A stretch of 64,000 nt of DNA, from contig NC_044029.1 in NCBI RefSeq assembly GCF_900496995.4, positions 1,302,001-1,366,000 on the forward strand, given 5' to 3'. This DNA is from Aquila chrysaetos chrysaetos (lineage: Eukaryota > Chordata > Aves > Accipitriformes > Accipitridae). Position numbers and translations under genes: made by a program. The notes beneath the pieces are model-generated. The model saw only the letters and a program-made list of their open reading frames with translations, had not been told where the DNA came from and did not search any database. Shown here piece after piece: positions 12,400-25,000 of this stretch; the stretch's first letter is position 1; the number at the start of each line of letters is the position of its first letter.

Positions 12400-15300
12400 C
12401 CCTGCAGAGAAATGGAGTCCCTAGTGAAACTGCTGTACTGTTCTCTAGGTCCAGACTGCTATCTCAGCACAGCACTGCTCAGCTATTCCCAGTCTAACTG
12501 GAGCTAGCGCCAGGACATCTGAGCTCTGAAGTACAGCCATGCCACCTATGTGCTAGTCCAAAAATCACTGGAGGGATGCTGAGTATTTCACACAGAGCAC
12601 ACCACCTTTAGACAGCATGTTTCCATAAAGAAATAAATCAGCAAATAACAAAATATTTTCCATGCTCTTGTGCAGCAGCATAAAACAGTGCAGGTTAAGG
12701 GTGGTACATTACAAATGTAGCAGGTACAAAAAACCATAGCAAAATAATCTATTTGCCATTCCACCAGGGAACTGCTTGGTGTCATTCCCAGTTTGAGTTA
12801 GGCAGGAAAGCAGGCTGCAAACCACTGGGTTAACTTCAGAGGGGTTTGGCTTTAGGCTGTCACTGATGCTGTGGAAATGTAAATTCAAGTTCATGCTCCT
12901 TAACAGGGTACTCAGTCAGGATAGCTGTTCTCTTGATGCGGTGCTGTAGGATTGGAGCTTGCTATCAGCAAGTATGTACTGTCTGCCCACCTTCCCTTTT
13001 GTTCAACTTTTCCCTCCCTAGATCATCTTCCCCATGAGCTTTTCTCACTGTCTCCCCTATTTCTGTGCCATTTTGGAAAGTTGGTCACTGTTCCTCCCAG
13101 CACTGCTGTCACATTGTTGCTTATGATCAGCCTGTATTTTACAATTTGGGGGATGTATCCTCTGAGCTAAAGAACTTCTGGCTGGACTGCATCTTACAGA
13201 GGTCTTCCTAAGTCAAAAGGCTCTTCAGAGCCTGGTTATCCCAGCGGGTCCATGTCCTGGACTGAGTATTAAATCAGAGGCAATCTGCAGTGCAAGTCAC
13301 AAACTCACTGACTCTGTACTGACACTGAGATGCATCAGCCCTGCTACTACTGGTTTCCCACAAGGCCATTATCAACCCCAATGGCAATGCTTTCATTAAC
13401 TGCTTCTCCGCTCTCTTACTATAGCCAGTCTCTCTGGAGTTTATAGCTAAGGAAAAATTAATTATTATTTTATTTTAAAAAATCAGAAAAAGTAATTGAG
13501 TTGGTTCATGTAAATAAATCCCACAGTTACAAAACAGCCACACAGCCAGCGATGCCCAGTCAAGAGCGAGGAGGGTAGAGGAGGGGTTAGACATGTCAAC
13601 CTCAGACTCACTGCCACATCCCCACCTTGTTTGTGAAAGTTCATTTATTTAGATTCAAAGATCATGTCTCTGATTTAGAAAGCTTTTGAGCCAGACCTCT
13701 GCAGGCTGGAGGAACCACCGTGGGCTTGCCCTGCATCTTTCCCAGCGTTCACTATTGGCAGCTATCAGAAACACAACAGCGGGTGGGTGAACCCTGGGGC
13801 TGGCCCTGTGCAGCTTGTCTTATGCCCTAAGCTATTTCAAAAGCTGAGGGAGAAATTTCTCTTATTTCCACTGCCCCTGCAGTTAGAAAGACACTAGTGA
13901 AAAATGCCCAGTGAAAAAACCAGTGAAACAACCAGCAAAAAACCAGGCAGACTGGGTAGAAGGCAGTGTGGGCACAAGCACAGCACTGGGAACAGCAGCA
14001 GCAGAGATTAGCCAAAGGGAAGAGCAGGACAGGGCAGGGAGGGAAGATGTGGCGGAGGGGAAAAGGGAGAAAGGTTATTATCATGGCTGCCAAGGGCGAT
14101 CTTGTCAATAAAACCACTGGAGTTGTAGGACAGTTTCATCTAACCAAACACAGGCATCGTACCCTAGTCTCAGCTACATCGATTAATCCTCCACAGACAA
14201 GGGAAAAAACTTAAGGTGCCTAGCTCAGACCCAGACATTTGCATGTGATTAGAGGTGAGTGCCATACTCAGAATCCAAAAATAAAGTAGTCCAGAATGCA
14301 GTGAGGACCAATCCTGGCACAACGGTGACAGCAACAGTCACACTGACACGTAGCTGGGGAATGTGGATAAAAATAAAACCTGCAGGAACAAACCAAATTC
14401 TCAAAGCACTACAGCAACTGTTAGTTAAATAGAACAATTTTGACTGGCATTCCCAAAACATCCAAAAACCCTTAGCAGGGTTCAAAGCTTTGCTGTGCTA
14501 AGCACTGTACAACTATATAATAAAAAAACACTCCCTATCCACGGAGAACATGTGCTGGAGCAGTAAGATCCATGCATGGTCACCACCCATTTTCTCTGAG
14601 GTTTTTTTTTCTCCAACCATTTCCAGGAGGGCCTTACCATTTCCCATTTCTCTCAAGGGGTTGTGCTGGAATGCAGTAACATGATTTTGGGAAGCACTTG
14701 TGTTAAAACAAGTTTGCCTCAGAACAGGGCATATATCGTTGCTTGCAAACTTTCTGACACTGCAAGGCCAAGTTTGTAGCATGACATTTCAGGTTTCCTT
14801 TTGGGTGATCTCAGGTTGTTTCAACATGTCTCAAGAGCTTCAGCCAAGGCTTTAAAACAGAATGAGGTAACAAAGAAAAATATTAGAAATGTTCCCCAAG
14901 TATGTGGGAGAACTTTATATATATATATAAGTACCAGAGCGTTTGAGGGAAAATGGGAAAGAAACTTACCCCATCTAATGAAAAAAATTTACAGAACTCC
15001 TTTTTCACTCAGTAAACACAGGAAGGAACTTAAACATTACAGCAGGCTCAGAGCAATTTGTTAATGAAGGCAGAAAAAATTTTAAAAATGTGTTTACTTT
15101 TTCTGTACTCCAGGTTTGAGTTCAGGTGTGTGTCGAGTATCCATGTCCATATATCTTCAAGAGCTCTTTGTTCAGTCTTTAAAACAAGGTCATTTGGCTT
15201 TTTAATCCAAATAGAAGCGTCAGAGTACACAAGGGTTTATTTGCAGTTGCACATGAAATCTTCAAAGAAAGCCCAGGAGGCTTATTAAAGTTGGAGCTGG

Positions 15301-18300
15301 GAAAAGATAAAAAAAAAAAGAAACCCAAGCATGGACACAAGAATCAGTATTGGCAGCTAGGGATGTGACGCTTATGAGATGGCCTGAGAGAAGAAAATAT
15401 CTGCAAAGAAGAGAAAAGAACAAAGTGGAAATAACTGGATTTAAAGGAGTTTTCTTGACTAAGAGCTTCTCAAATACCTGTAAAAATTCATAGAGATTTA
15501 CTAAATCCCTCAAGTGAGCCGCTTGTATAAGTATGCAGAGAGTATATTATTTGTATTTAGCTAAAAGTAGCTGGAATATATATTCTTAAACAGTTTGCTT
15601 TCTGTAAAATGGAGGATGCACCTTTGAGAATTGTGAAATCAAAGGAAAACATGGAAATTAAGCCAGAAATAGAAAAATGTATCAACGATTGTATCAGAGA
15701 GAAACAAACTAGACCATTACCTTCAGTGCTGCATTTTATCACTCCATAAGCTATATTACAGCCAAAGGAAAACAACAATGAAGGGAATCAGGTCAAGTCA
15801 GGACATGATTTATTTTGAAACTCCTCTGTAGCATGTTTAACATGAGCACATTTCACTGTACCGCTAAGAATAGTCCTATAGAAATGGAGAGAAATTTAAA
15901 GCATGTGTGCATGTTCGCAGCACTGGGTGAAAGGGACCTAATATAAACCACGAGTTCATTCTGTGCAACATTAAGTGACAGTTTTTCACTCCTTCCTTGC
16001 CTCCAGGGATGGAGTCTTGCTGAGCAGTGAAGGGGTGTTTAAATCATTAGCACTGAGGAGAAAAACTTGCACAAGAGTAAAGACGGACTCCATGGAGGAA
16101 ACAGCAGTTCAGTCTGTTGGTTATGGCTCTCAGTAAGCAAATGGCAATGAATGTTGAGTCCGTACTAGTACTGACATCCTTTTTTTTTTTTGCTTTAAAA
16201 GGTTTAAACTGCATGCTGCAAAGTGTCTGAGCATTCTCATCTGAGCACCGCGCCCAAATGAACCTGTTGCTATTCACAGCACAACTAGCATTTATAGATA
16301 GAAATGCAGCAAGAAATGCAGGGCTTATCTTTATTGCAGAGTTAAATTAACCTTATAATGTTGTAAATTGAATATTGCCTTTATATTAAGTCCTGCTGAC
16401 ACACAAAAACTTCACTCAAGTATGATGTAGAGCCGACAGAGGGTAGAAATAGGTTAGTGCTGCCAGTCCTCACACACCTTTCCATAATTCCCATGCATCA
16501 AATTCTCCCAGAATTCACAGTGAAACAGTTTACAGAACAACCTCCTATATCTTTTCTGGTAATTGTAACGCAGACCAATATGATCCCTGTCTGCCCCAGT
16601 AGTCTGTCAGAAGCTCCCCTTTCTCTCATAGCAGGAGCAGCAGACATAAGAGCATATTTTTTTGCCCAGAACTGTGGCTTCATGCGCATTAATAGGGCTT
16701 TGCACACTGTCAGATTGCTCAGCAGCACAAATTTAATCTTGATCACGTCTGGGCATATGACCGCATTTCTGTCAAATCAGAGAGAGCACATGATGGAGTT
16801 GTCACTCTCTTTTTCTATTAACACAAACTTTACAGCAGCCCGGGAAGGGTGGATGACGCCTGATCTCTCACAAAGCCAGGCAGTATGAAGTTAACCCGCT
16901 GCACTACTCCGAACCGATCCAAGCTGGCAGAAGGAGTACGTAGGAGGTCAGCACTCTGCAACCTGGGGCCGTGCCATTCTGGGTGCCATTAGGAGAGCCC
17001 AAAAAGCAGACGGACTGCATGAGCCAGCCAAGGCCTCACGGCAGCACACAAGCCCAGATGCTAGCTTACGCTGGCAATTTGAAAATGGACTTGGGCATCA
17101 AGTCACACGCCGCCAGCCTACGGGGCGAACAAGAGAGACGCTATGGTGTTATCCCCCATTGCTCTACCTCACACGAGATTACCTCCAAGTGAAATAACTC
17201 AAGAAAATAGATCAAAAATAACTCTGCTTGAACACTGCAAATGCTTCACCGTATGGCCTAAGGCACACAGGCAGTATTGGCCTCCCTGGCTCAAGACGCA
17301 AAGCTCAGAGCCATCTCCTGGCCCTCCCCTACAGACTGCTACCACCTCGTGGCCATTCTCTTCCCTACATTGACAACAGCCCCCAAATCCTTTAAAAGTT
17401 AATTCTGTTTTCCCCTGTTAGCTGTTCCAGTGGAGATAAATGATTTTTTAGGGAAAGAAATAGCAAACCCAAAGCGCTGTGGGAGAACTGTGTCACTGTA
17501 GAAAAAGTAACGCTGAAGAAAAACATGTCAAAAACCTTTTTCGTCAAGTTTGCACAAGGATCGCAATATAGCACCTATCGCTCCGTTTTGCAAGTGCAAA
17601 TTAAATTATTTTAAGGAAAGATAGCACAGATGCTTTAAAAACAAATGAATAATTTGTGAAGAAACGATTTCTCTAATATTAAACAAAGCACTCATCCTGA
17701 AATCCTGCCATCCTCGATTCATTCAGGAACAAATTGAGACTGAAACAGAGAAACAGTCTGCAATATAAAGCTTAAATAAAACGTTTTAAATCAAGCTGCT
17801 GCCAATACAGAAGCTTTTTCCCAAGAAAGAATATAGCAATTTCTCACCAGAGGTACCCACAGGTTCCTGGAGACCCCAGACTAAAGTTTAGGCTGTGAAC
17901 TTTCCCCTGCCAGCTCAGCAGCTCACTTTCGAGCTCCCATAAGGGACAATGCTGCCCAGTGGGCAGGACGGATTTATGACAGTTTTCCACTTGCAGTTCT
18001 GCCACTCCATCCTGTGGGCAAAGTCACTCCTGCCTTCTGTCCCTGCCCTCCCCGCCTCTCCTGTTCACCTCTCTAAAGGAAGGGTGGACTCCTAGCAAAA
18101 CACAGCACCTAAGGCAAAAAGAATCTAATTGAGATGATGATTTTTAAGTACCGTGATGGTAGAAATCCAAGTGAATAATTGAAATAAGAGCATATGATTG
18201 ATTTTATTTGTTTTGTGATTAGTTTACAGAGATTATTGTTTATACAAGGGGAGCAAATCTGATTGTTCAACTGGCATTTGGGGAAGCCAAAAAAGCAATT

Positions 18301-19923
18301 CTGGAAATACCACGATACTTTAATATTACTTTTCAGCCTACAAAACTGAATAATTTTTAAGGCCTGTTTCAGGAGTTTTCCCACTATTTGCTCATATTAC
18401 AAAGGTTTTCTTGCAACACACAGTAGTACTCTAAATATGGTTACATTAAACGCTCAGTTTTCACTCATCATAAATAAGGAAACACTACGGTTCAAATCTC
18501 TTTTCTCAGAGACTTAATTTCTTTCAAACATTTTAATGGCATGGGACAGATGTTCCATACCTGCATGCATCTCAGGACCATCTTCACTACAGAGAGAAAC
18601 ATATGCATTGCTTTCCAGTGCTGAAGTTGCAGGGTCTGCCTCTCGAAGGGGTTGTATAATCATATGTGGAATGAGATTATTGCAGGGAGGAACTAACTTT
18701 CCTGCATGTGTTAAGAAGCAGCGATCCCCCATTTCATGTACAAATTGATACAACCATAGCACATATTGCTGATATAGAGGTCACGGCATTTGTCTTATGG
18801 CTGCAAACAGCAAAACTCCCATAAGCGTTTAGTCCTGGAGACTCTTTGTGGAGCTATTAGGTGTTCCGTGATTATACAGGTCAAAAATGCACAGTAGCAC
18901 GTCACTACTGTAAGAGGCAGGTTCAAATACTCTCTCTGCTGCTCAGTAGAAGAGTATGCTTACCGCCCACAGTCCTTCTGTGACCGCCTGTCACCTCTGT
19001 GACTTGCTTTGGGCAAGGTTCAGGGCGCTGGGCAGTCATGCCTGCCCGTAATTCACAGAAATCCTGGGGATAGGTATTCACACTCAACCAACTTGGACTC
19101 CTATTTTAGCCAAGGAACTCTCCACCGGTCTCTCTATAAACGATGGGAGAAAAGCAGGTCTTCCAGAGAGCAAACCCAAGCAGACCAAAATTTAGTGCTC
19201 TGGATTGTTCTTTGGGAGAACCTACCTTCGGGGACAACAGAGGAAGCTGAGGGAGTCCCGCTAGTTTGCTTAGGTGACTGCGACTTCCAACATCACAGTT
19301 ATTTCTGAACTCCTGTCTACGTCCCCCTTTCTGTCGGGTCTTTGTTCCTCTCTTTAGCCACTGACCTTGTCCTAGGAGAGCAACGCATAGGTCTGCTTTT
19401 CTTCACTCTGCCTTCCTTTACATTCTGATCCCCTCAGCCAGGGATGTTGAACCACTGGCACCATTGCCAGGCTGGTCATCAGGAGCTGGGGCTGGCACCA
19501 GGAGGCAAGCTTCAGGACTCCAAAATTAATTTGGCACTGGTCAGCAAAGAGGTTAACCCTTCCTCCCCTGGGCAGTCTCTGCCCAGGCTCTGGACTCCGG
19601 GCACTTCTCTGGGCCTTGTGCAGAGGCATTGCTCTGGAAGCTAGCTCGTTTGGGAGTCAGCCATCCAGGCACTAGAAAGGGTGAAGAACTATGGCAAGGA
19701 AGCTAGAGATTAGAAGGGCAGCCTCCTCTTAGAGACGATGCCAAGGAAGAAGGAGTCACACTGCACGTGAATCGTGGTGTTTGCAGCCCCACTGTGGCAC
19801 TGGTTTAGGCACACCTAAAGCTCAGTGCAATCTCCTACATCCCTTTCTACCTGTTTTAGACAAAAGGGATGCTGTGAAAAAATAGGAAATCTAATTATTG
19901 TAGCCACGAGACTGAAGTGATAG
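12400..19923. other. Intergenic DNA, no gene recognised
   Basis: About 7.5 kb with only short frames. The longest, 16,457-16,888 on the plus strand, has no family resemblance or splice context. A (TA)n stretch lies near 14,918-14,929. Nothing else is supported. Confidence 0.4.
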
Positions 19924-19928
19924 GGTAA
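19924..19928. repeat. Target-site duplication, left copy (GGTAA)
   Basis: The same five bases follow the LTR at 20,499-20,503, marking this as the insertion footprint of the solo LTR between them. Confidence 0.7.
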
Positions 19929-20498
19929 CATCGTGGTGTAACCCCAGCCAGCAACTCAGCACCACGCAGCCGCTCGCTCGCTTCCCCCCCACACCCAGTG
20001 GGATGGGGGAGAGAATCGGAAGGAAAAAGGTAAAACTCATGGGTTGAGATAAGAACAGTTTAATAGAAAAGAAAGGAAGAAAATAATAATGATGATAGAC
20101 AATAATAATAAAAGCATTGGAATATACGAAACAAGCGATGCATAATGCAATTGCTCACCACCTGCCAACCAATGCCCAGTTAGTACCCGAGCAGCGATCC
20201 CCCCAGGCCAACTCCCCCCAGTTTATACACTGGGCATGACACCACATGGTATGGAATACCCCTTTGGCCAGTTTGGGTCAGCTGTCCTGGCTGTGTCCCC
20301 TCCCAAATTCTTGTGCCCCTCCAGCCTTCTTGCTGGCTGGGCATCAGAAGCTGAAAAATCCTTGACTTGGTCTAAACACTAGAACGCTCATGAAAACATC
20401 AGTGTGTTATCGACATTCTTCTCATACTGAATCCAAGACATAACACTGTACCAGCTACTAGGAAGAAAATTAACTCTATCCCAGCCAAAACCAGGACA
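19929..20498 (-). mobile_element. Solo LTR of an avian endogenous retrovirus (ERVL-like), fossil
   Basis: About 570 bp, reading on the minus strand from TGTCCTGGTTTTGGCTGGGA to a terminus that mirrors GTAACCCCAGCCAGCAACTC. A TATAAA (minus) at 20,222-20,227 and an ATTAAA poly(A) signal (minus) at 20,059-20,064 fit U3-R-U5 order. It is flanked by a perfect 5-bp duplication (GGTAA), a length usual for ERVL-class integration. A clearly related second copy is at 54,884-55,464. No internal retroviral sequence adjoins it, so it is a recombined solo LTR. The divergence between the two copies, roughly a tenth to a sixth by eye, suggests an old insertion. Confidence 0.8.
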
Positions 20499-20503
20499 GG
20501 TAA
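20499..20503. repeat. Target-site duplication, right copy (GGTAA)
   Basis: Pairs with 19,924-19,928 around the solo LTR. Confidence 0.7.
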
Positions 20504-20639
20504 TGGCCAGAATGTAACAAGAAACTGGAAGAGGGATGACTGAGCAGAACATCTTCTGTCCGTGAAAGGGCCCGCAAAACCCTACAGAAGGCAGCTACAA
20601 TACCGCCCAGTAAGAACTGGGAAATGTCTCCTCCGGTCT

Positions 20640-20888
20640 CCCCGGCACTGAGTGCCCAGTGCCCCGTGTGTCTGCGGGGCGATGGCCCAGGTACAGCCCA
20701 CCAGAGCCTCCTCGGAGAGCCGAAGACCACCCTTCCTCCACAGGAGAAGGGGTTGCCTGGTTGATGGAAACCCACGGCGTTCGTCAACGCGGCATTTACT
20801 TTACTGCGGCGCTTCGTGCTGCTTGCCTTCCCTCACTTAAAGCTCCAAGGCTTTCCAGGGGACAGTGGGAAAACCTCCGCTCCCCCCC
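20640..20888. promoter_or_regulatory. CpG-rich left flank of the AGBL3 promoter island
   Basis: CpG-rich DNA directly left of the second LTR, with a GGTTGCCTGGTTGATGGAAA segment near 20,750 that partly resembles an RFX X-box. The matching GC-rich DNA resumes at 21,736 on the other side of the LTR, so both may be parts of one island split by insertion. Promoter function is inferred from position and composition only. Confidence 0.35.
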
Positions 20889-20893
20889 CCCAG
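20889..20893. repeat. Target-site duplication, left copy (CCCAG)
   Basis: Repeated at 21,731-21,735 immediately after the LTR terminus. Confidence 0.6.
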
Positions 20894-21730
20894 TGTCACG
20901 ACCCAGACTGGACAGACCAGGGAGATGTGTTTAATTCGAAATTCCCTGGGGCTAAATTAAGGTGAAACGACACCAAACGATCAGCTAAAGATTTTATTTA
21001 TGACAGAAGCAAACTGAACTGGGGAGGCGTGGTAGTAGGTGGCAGGGTTTCTCAGGACAGGAATTGGCATGGGACTACTTCTGTAAGCCGTGTAACCATA
21101 CACATCGATTCAGGGAATAAGGAGATCCCTCCCGTTGAGTCAGGAGGTTCGGAGCAGACCCCCTTGCTTTCCAGACTGCTCCTCAGAGAAGGGCCCAGGG
21201 GCGGCTGGATCTACTCTTAATCTCAGACTTGGTCAACGGTTTATACCTTGAAACAGATGAGGTGTAGGGATTGTGGAAAAGGAAAAGGAAAGAGAGAAGA
21301 AGACAGAGAAAAAGGAAGAGAGAAAGATTTCACTGGTCCTGGGTGCAGCGTTGGTCCAGTCAGCCGAGGGGTCCAGTCCCAGGGGGCTGGCGCACCCGGG
21401 GCTTCAGGTTGTGTCCTTTTACCGTCCTTGCCCCTCCTTCGGGCGGGCACCCGAACTCCTCGGGTTAATGAGCAGTTTGTGAGCCTTTGGGCTTGGGGGT
21501 CCTTTGGGGAGTAACTTCTTCCCTGCAGACGTGGCCATTGTTTGATCTGTGTATCAGAACAGCTTATCAGAACAGGGAGCTGCGCGCCCTCCGGCTCGCC
21601 CTGCCCCTCCTGTCGCTGATGCCTGAGCTGACGGGCTTTCCGCCTTGGCTCCTGGCTGTGCAGGGTTTGTCTTTAAGCAGAACTTGCCCCAGCGCAACGT
21701 CTGAGACATTAACTCTTGCAGTCTCTCACA
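20894..21730 (-). mobile_element. Solo LTR of a second avian ERV family, fossil
   Basis: About 837 bp bounded by TG...CA and a 5-bp duplication (CCCAG). On the minus strand it starts TGTGAGAGACTGCAAGAGTT and ends CCAGTCTGGGTCGTGACA. A minus-strand TATAAA at 21,240-21,245 and an AATAAA at 20,993-20,998, about 245 bp apart, give a normal LTR layout. It is unrelated to the 19.9-kb LTR. No internal retroviral sequence adjoins it. The U3 start faces the AGBL3 CpG island, so LTR transcription would run away from AGBL3. Family boundaries are inferred from the duplication and the termini; no consensus was available. Confidence 0.65.
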
Positions 21731-21735
21731 CCCAG
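21731..21735. repeat. Target-site duplication, right copy (CCCAG)
   Basis: Pairs with 20,889-20,893. Confidence 0.6.
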
Positions 21736-21810
21736 CCCCGGCCGGCGACGGGGTGTCCCCCCCACAGCCCCCCCCATCCCCGCGGCCCGCGGCCGAGCCC
21801 CTCACCGAAC

Positions 21811-21820
21811 TCTCGCGAGA
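21811..21820. promoter_or_regulatory. TCTCGCGAGA palindrome (BANP-type element)
   Basis: Perfect 10-bp palindrome inside the CpG island about 250 bp upstream of the proposed AGBL3 start codon. Such elements mark housekeeping CpG-island promoters in vertebrates. Binding here is inferred. Confidence 0.55.
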
Positions 21821-22072
21821 GCCAGGCGGGCCGCCCGCAGCCCGCCGGTTTTCCCGCTCGGGCGGGACGGGCCTTTGGCGCTGCCGCCCCTCAGGGGCCG
21901 GGGGCACCGGGGGGGGACTGTCCCCTCGGCGGAGGGACGGGACCGGGCGGGGAGAGCCTGGCCGTCAGGGAGGAAGGCAGCTCAGTCAGCGCCGTCGGCG
22001 CCTGCTCCCGCTCTGAGGTGGTCCCCGGTGAGGGGGAAATCAGCCGTAAGCCGTTAGAAGCATCTTATTCTC

Positions 22073-22084
22073 ATGAGAAAATCG
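22073..22084 (+). CDS. AGBL3: AGBL3 exon 1 (proposed start)
   Basis: ATG AGA AAA TCG followed by donor GTAAGC, phase 0, which joins cleanly to exon 2. An in-frame TAG lies 15 bases upstream, so this is the first ATG of its frame. Only four residues, so conservation cannot support it; the true start may differ. Confidence 0.45.
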
Positions 22085-25000
22085 GTAAGCAGCCCCCCCG
22101 CCCCGCCTCGCCTCCCGTAGCTTCTACAGGGAGCCGAAGTGCATCGCGTCTGTCAGCTCCGTGTGGGGAGCTCGCCGTGTGCGGGGCTACCCCCGCCCCC
22201 AGAGCCCATACCCCCTGTGGCGGAGGGCAGGGCGGGCAAAATAAAGTGCTCCATCTCCTCCACATGATGATCCTGCCCGTGCTTTGGTCCCTGAACCGTC
22301 CGCAGTGCTTGGCCTGGGGAAGCCGAGCGCCCGATCAGCTGCTGGACTAACAAGCAGGTTTTCGGAAACCCTGCGTTACGTTTGCAAGTGTGGTGAATGT
22401 CAATAGGATCAGTAAATAAAGCTTGAGAGTGTTTTTACCAGCCGCGAAATGCACTACCGGCATTTATTCCTATCTCAGGAAGGAAATTCGGGTCTCAATT
22501 GAATGCGATGTTAATGAAAGGGGACTAGATTGAAATCCCAGGAAATAAATGTTCCGTGTTAAGCACAGGGAAGGGGACAAGCACTGTTGTCTCAGTGCTG
22601 CCTTGCCAGTGTGCTCCAAATTTAACCCAGGGTAGTTGGTTGCTTTTCATGGCCCACATGCACTTTGGCTGCAAAGTGCTACTTCTTTAACTTTTGCAAA
22701 GTGTTATGCCTCAATTCCCCTGTATCAAGTTCCTCACTTCCCTGTCCCAGTCATTATCGCTTTGGGATAATTGTGGCATATGTCTGGGCTGCCACCAGAA
22801 GGGCCGTCCTAGCTCTTGGTTCCCACTGTCTCTCCTGCTCGTGGATCAGGAGGCTTGCTTGATGAGTGGGATCAGAGGGCTAATTAATGCAGCTGAAAAC
22901 CAAACATTTTTTTCTTATATCAGCTTTCTGCTCTAGCTTTTCACACAGCAGTAGGAATACTAGTACTGCACAAGAGAGGCACTGGGGAAGCAAAAGAGGA
23001 CAAGTGGAAGCGTGTCACCTTTGAGCAGCAGACGGGAATAATGATGGAGTACACGACCATGCAGATCTGGCCTAATTCTTACTCGGGCCATGAAGTAAAC
23101 CAAAACAGAGGCAGCTCTTCTCTCTGAAAGTAAAAAAAAAAGCAAGCTGTCCTACTGTGGACTTTAGATTTTATTTTAGTATTTTAATTATTTTTTTTTT
23201 AGGTTGAAGGCGCCTCTAACTCATTTGTGACAGAAGACAGTCAGCAGTGTGCTGTTCTTACAGGTTAAGACCCTTTCAGTTATTCCCCTACATTTTCCCT
23301 GTAAGACCACAAGGTGGAAGAAAGGGGAAAGGGGAAGATATTAGTGCTCACATAACTGTCAAGGTCTAAACAAAATTGGAGGTAGGTCTAGTCATACTTT
23401 ATGGTTCTTGACCTAGGTGAATAGTTATCTCAGTCCCATCTTGGAGCATGGCCTTGGTCACCAGTTACTGATTTGGTGTTATACTAGCCAGGTATCCATT
23501 AGAGTTAGGTATCCACTACAGTTTAAAAATGGGTTCAGCATTTTTATTTTTAATTCATTTACTTTTCACATATGATGTGATCTACACTTGAAACCAGATC
23601 CTTCAGGTGAAGCTCTTCTGCTTAGTATGTTCTTTTGTTTGTTGTGAGGAGAATTAGATCTAGCAACCAGGTCTAAAGCTGATGAGAATTTTTTTCTGGT
23701 AAAATAAGTCTCACGGGTGCTGGTATCTGATTCAGACCCACAGCAAATACAAAAAATTTCCCATTAAACCAAACTCCTATCTTTTGGCCAGCTGTAAGCA
23801 GATAGTAGGAAGGATGGGGAATAATTTGAAAGGAGATCTTTTCATATCTATGGCAAAAGACAAGTAGTTAACTCTGGGCGGTGTTGTGGTCAGTGCACAG
23901 TACCAGCAGTGCCAATCATCCAATTACTAGATTTTTTTCAAAGCCTTTTCTCTGCCTGTCATGTTTTCATTCAAGTGGCTTCTCACAGAATTCCTTGCTG
24001 ACAAGCAACCCCCCACCTCCTCCAAATGTCTCCGTTGCTTTACAAAATTCTTGACATCATCAGATTTTTACCTCTCCTGTCGTGCTAGCCAGTACTATCT
24101 CGTTGTTGCATACATGCTGTGTGATAAGTTTTGTAGGAATATGCTTTGTTCATTATTTGTGTAATATTGCACAGTACAGATTTTGACTCAGGTATCGAGA
24201 TTGTAGGCTTCACTGTAACACACTAGTAATAAAAGCAGTAATAAAGGATGCCAACATTTTCTGTAGGAACTATAGTTAAGTAATTAACTATAACTATAGT
24301 TAAGTAAGCTATTCCCTGCTGCAGTTGAATGCTTGATGTGCTTTGTGGTTTAATGAATTAATGGTTCAATCAACACTACTTTTAAATTCAGTGTGACTTA
24401 TAGGATGGAGCATTAAATTTACATTTCAGTGGGATGTAATTTTACTGTGCCATGCTTAGTTATGTTATTTTTACATAGATAATCTCTGCAGCCTGTTTCC
24501 ACTTGGAAGAGCAAGAGAGACTGATGTGAGGGTTCTTTCACTTTCTTATAGATTCCATTTGTGCTCATCTTCTTCCAAGGACAAAACAGATTCTGTTATC
24601 ATCTGACTCGGAGGCAGTGGTACCCTATCCTCAGGAGCCTCAGAATCTGGATGACTTGTCACCTGCCAGTCAGTTTTCCCTGGTGTACTGGCCACACCAA
24701 TGTAAAGTCATCAGGGACAGAATTGAGCACATTGGTAAGTTATTGTGTTACGCTTAAAATCTTGTGTATGGGCAAAGAGGAAGCACACCTTTTATATAAA
24801 TAAAGCCAAAAATTTATAGTTAGTAGAAGTGAAATCTTAAGAGACAAATCATTATTAGTCCAGATTGAATTGCTACAGAAAAAAAAAAAAACAATAATGC
24901 AGTTACAATTATTATACATATGCTTCTCTCACACCCTTCTCCTGGCTTCCCTTCCACTGCTCCTCTAGGTCCTAAGGTCAGCGGTGTCATTGCAGAGGTT

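Larger units (their letters stand above)
21736..22260. promoter_or_regulatory. CpG island, likely AGBL3 promoter
   Basis: Dense CpG sequence between the LTR terminus and the proposed first AGBL3 coding exon. It contains the palindrome TCTCGCGAGA at 21,811-21,820, a known CpG-island promoter element bound by BANP. Position and composition point to the AGBL3 start site. The exact transcription start is not visible. Confidence 0.6.

Noticed and set aside
16457-16888. 143-codon plus-strand frame
   Set aside because: No resemblance to a known protein and no transcript context; it might be a conserved non-coding element, which cannot be judged without alignment.
24268-24307. 16-bp direct repeat (AACTATAGTTAAGTAA) with 8-bp spacer
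   Set aside because: Short AT-rich local duplication in an intron with no further structure.
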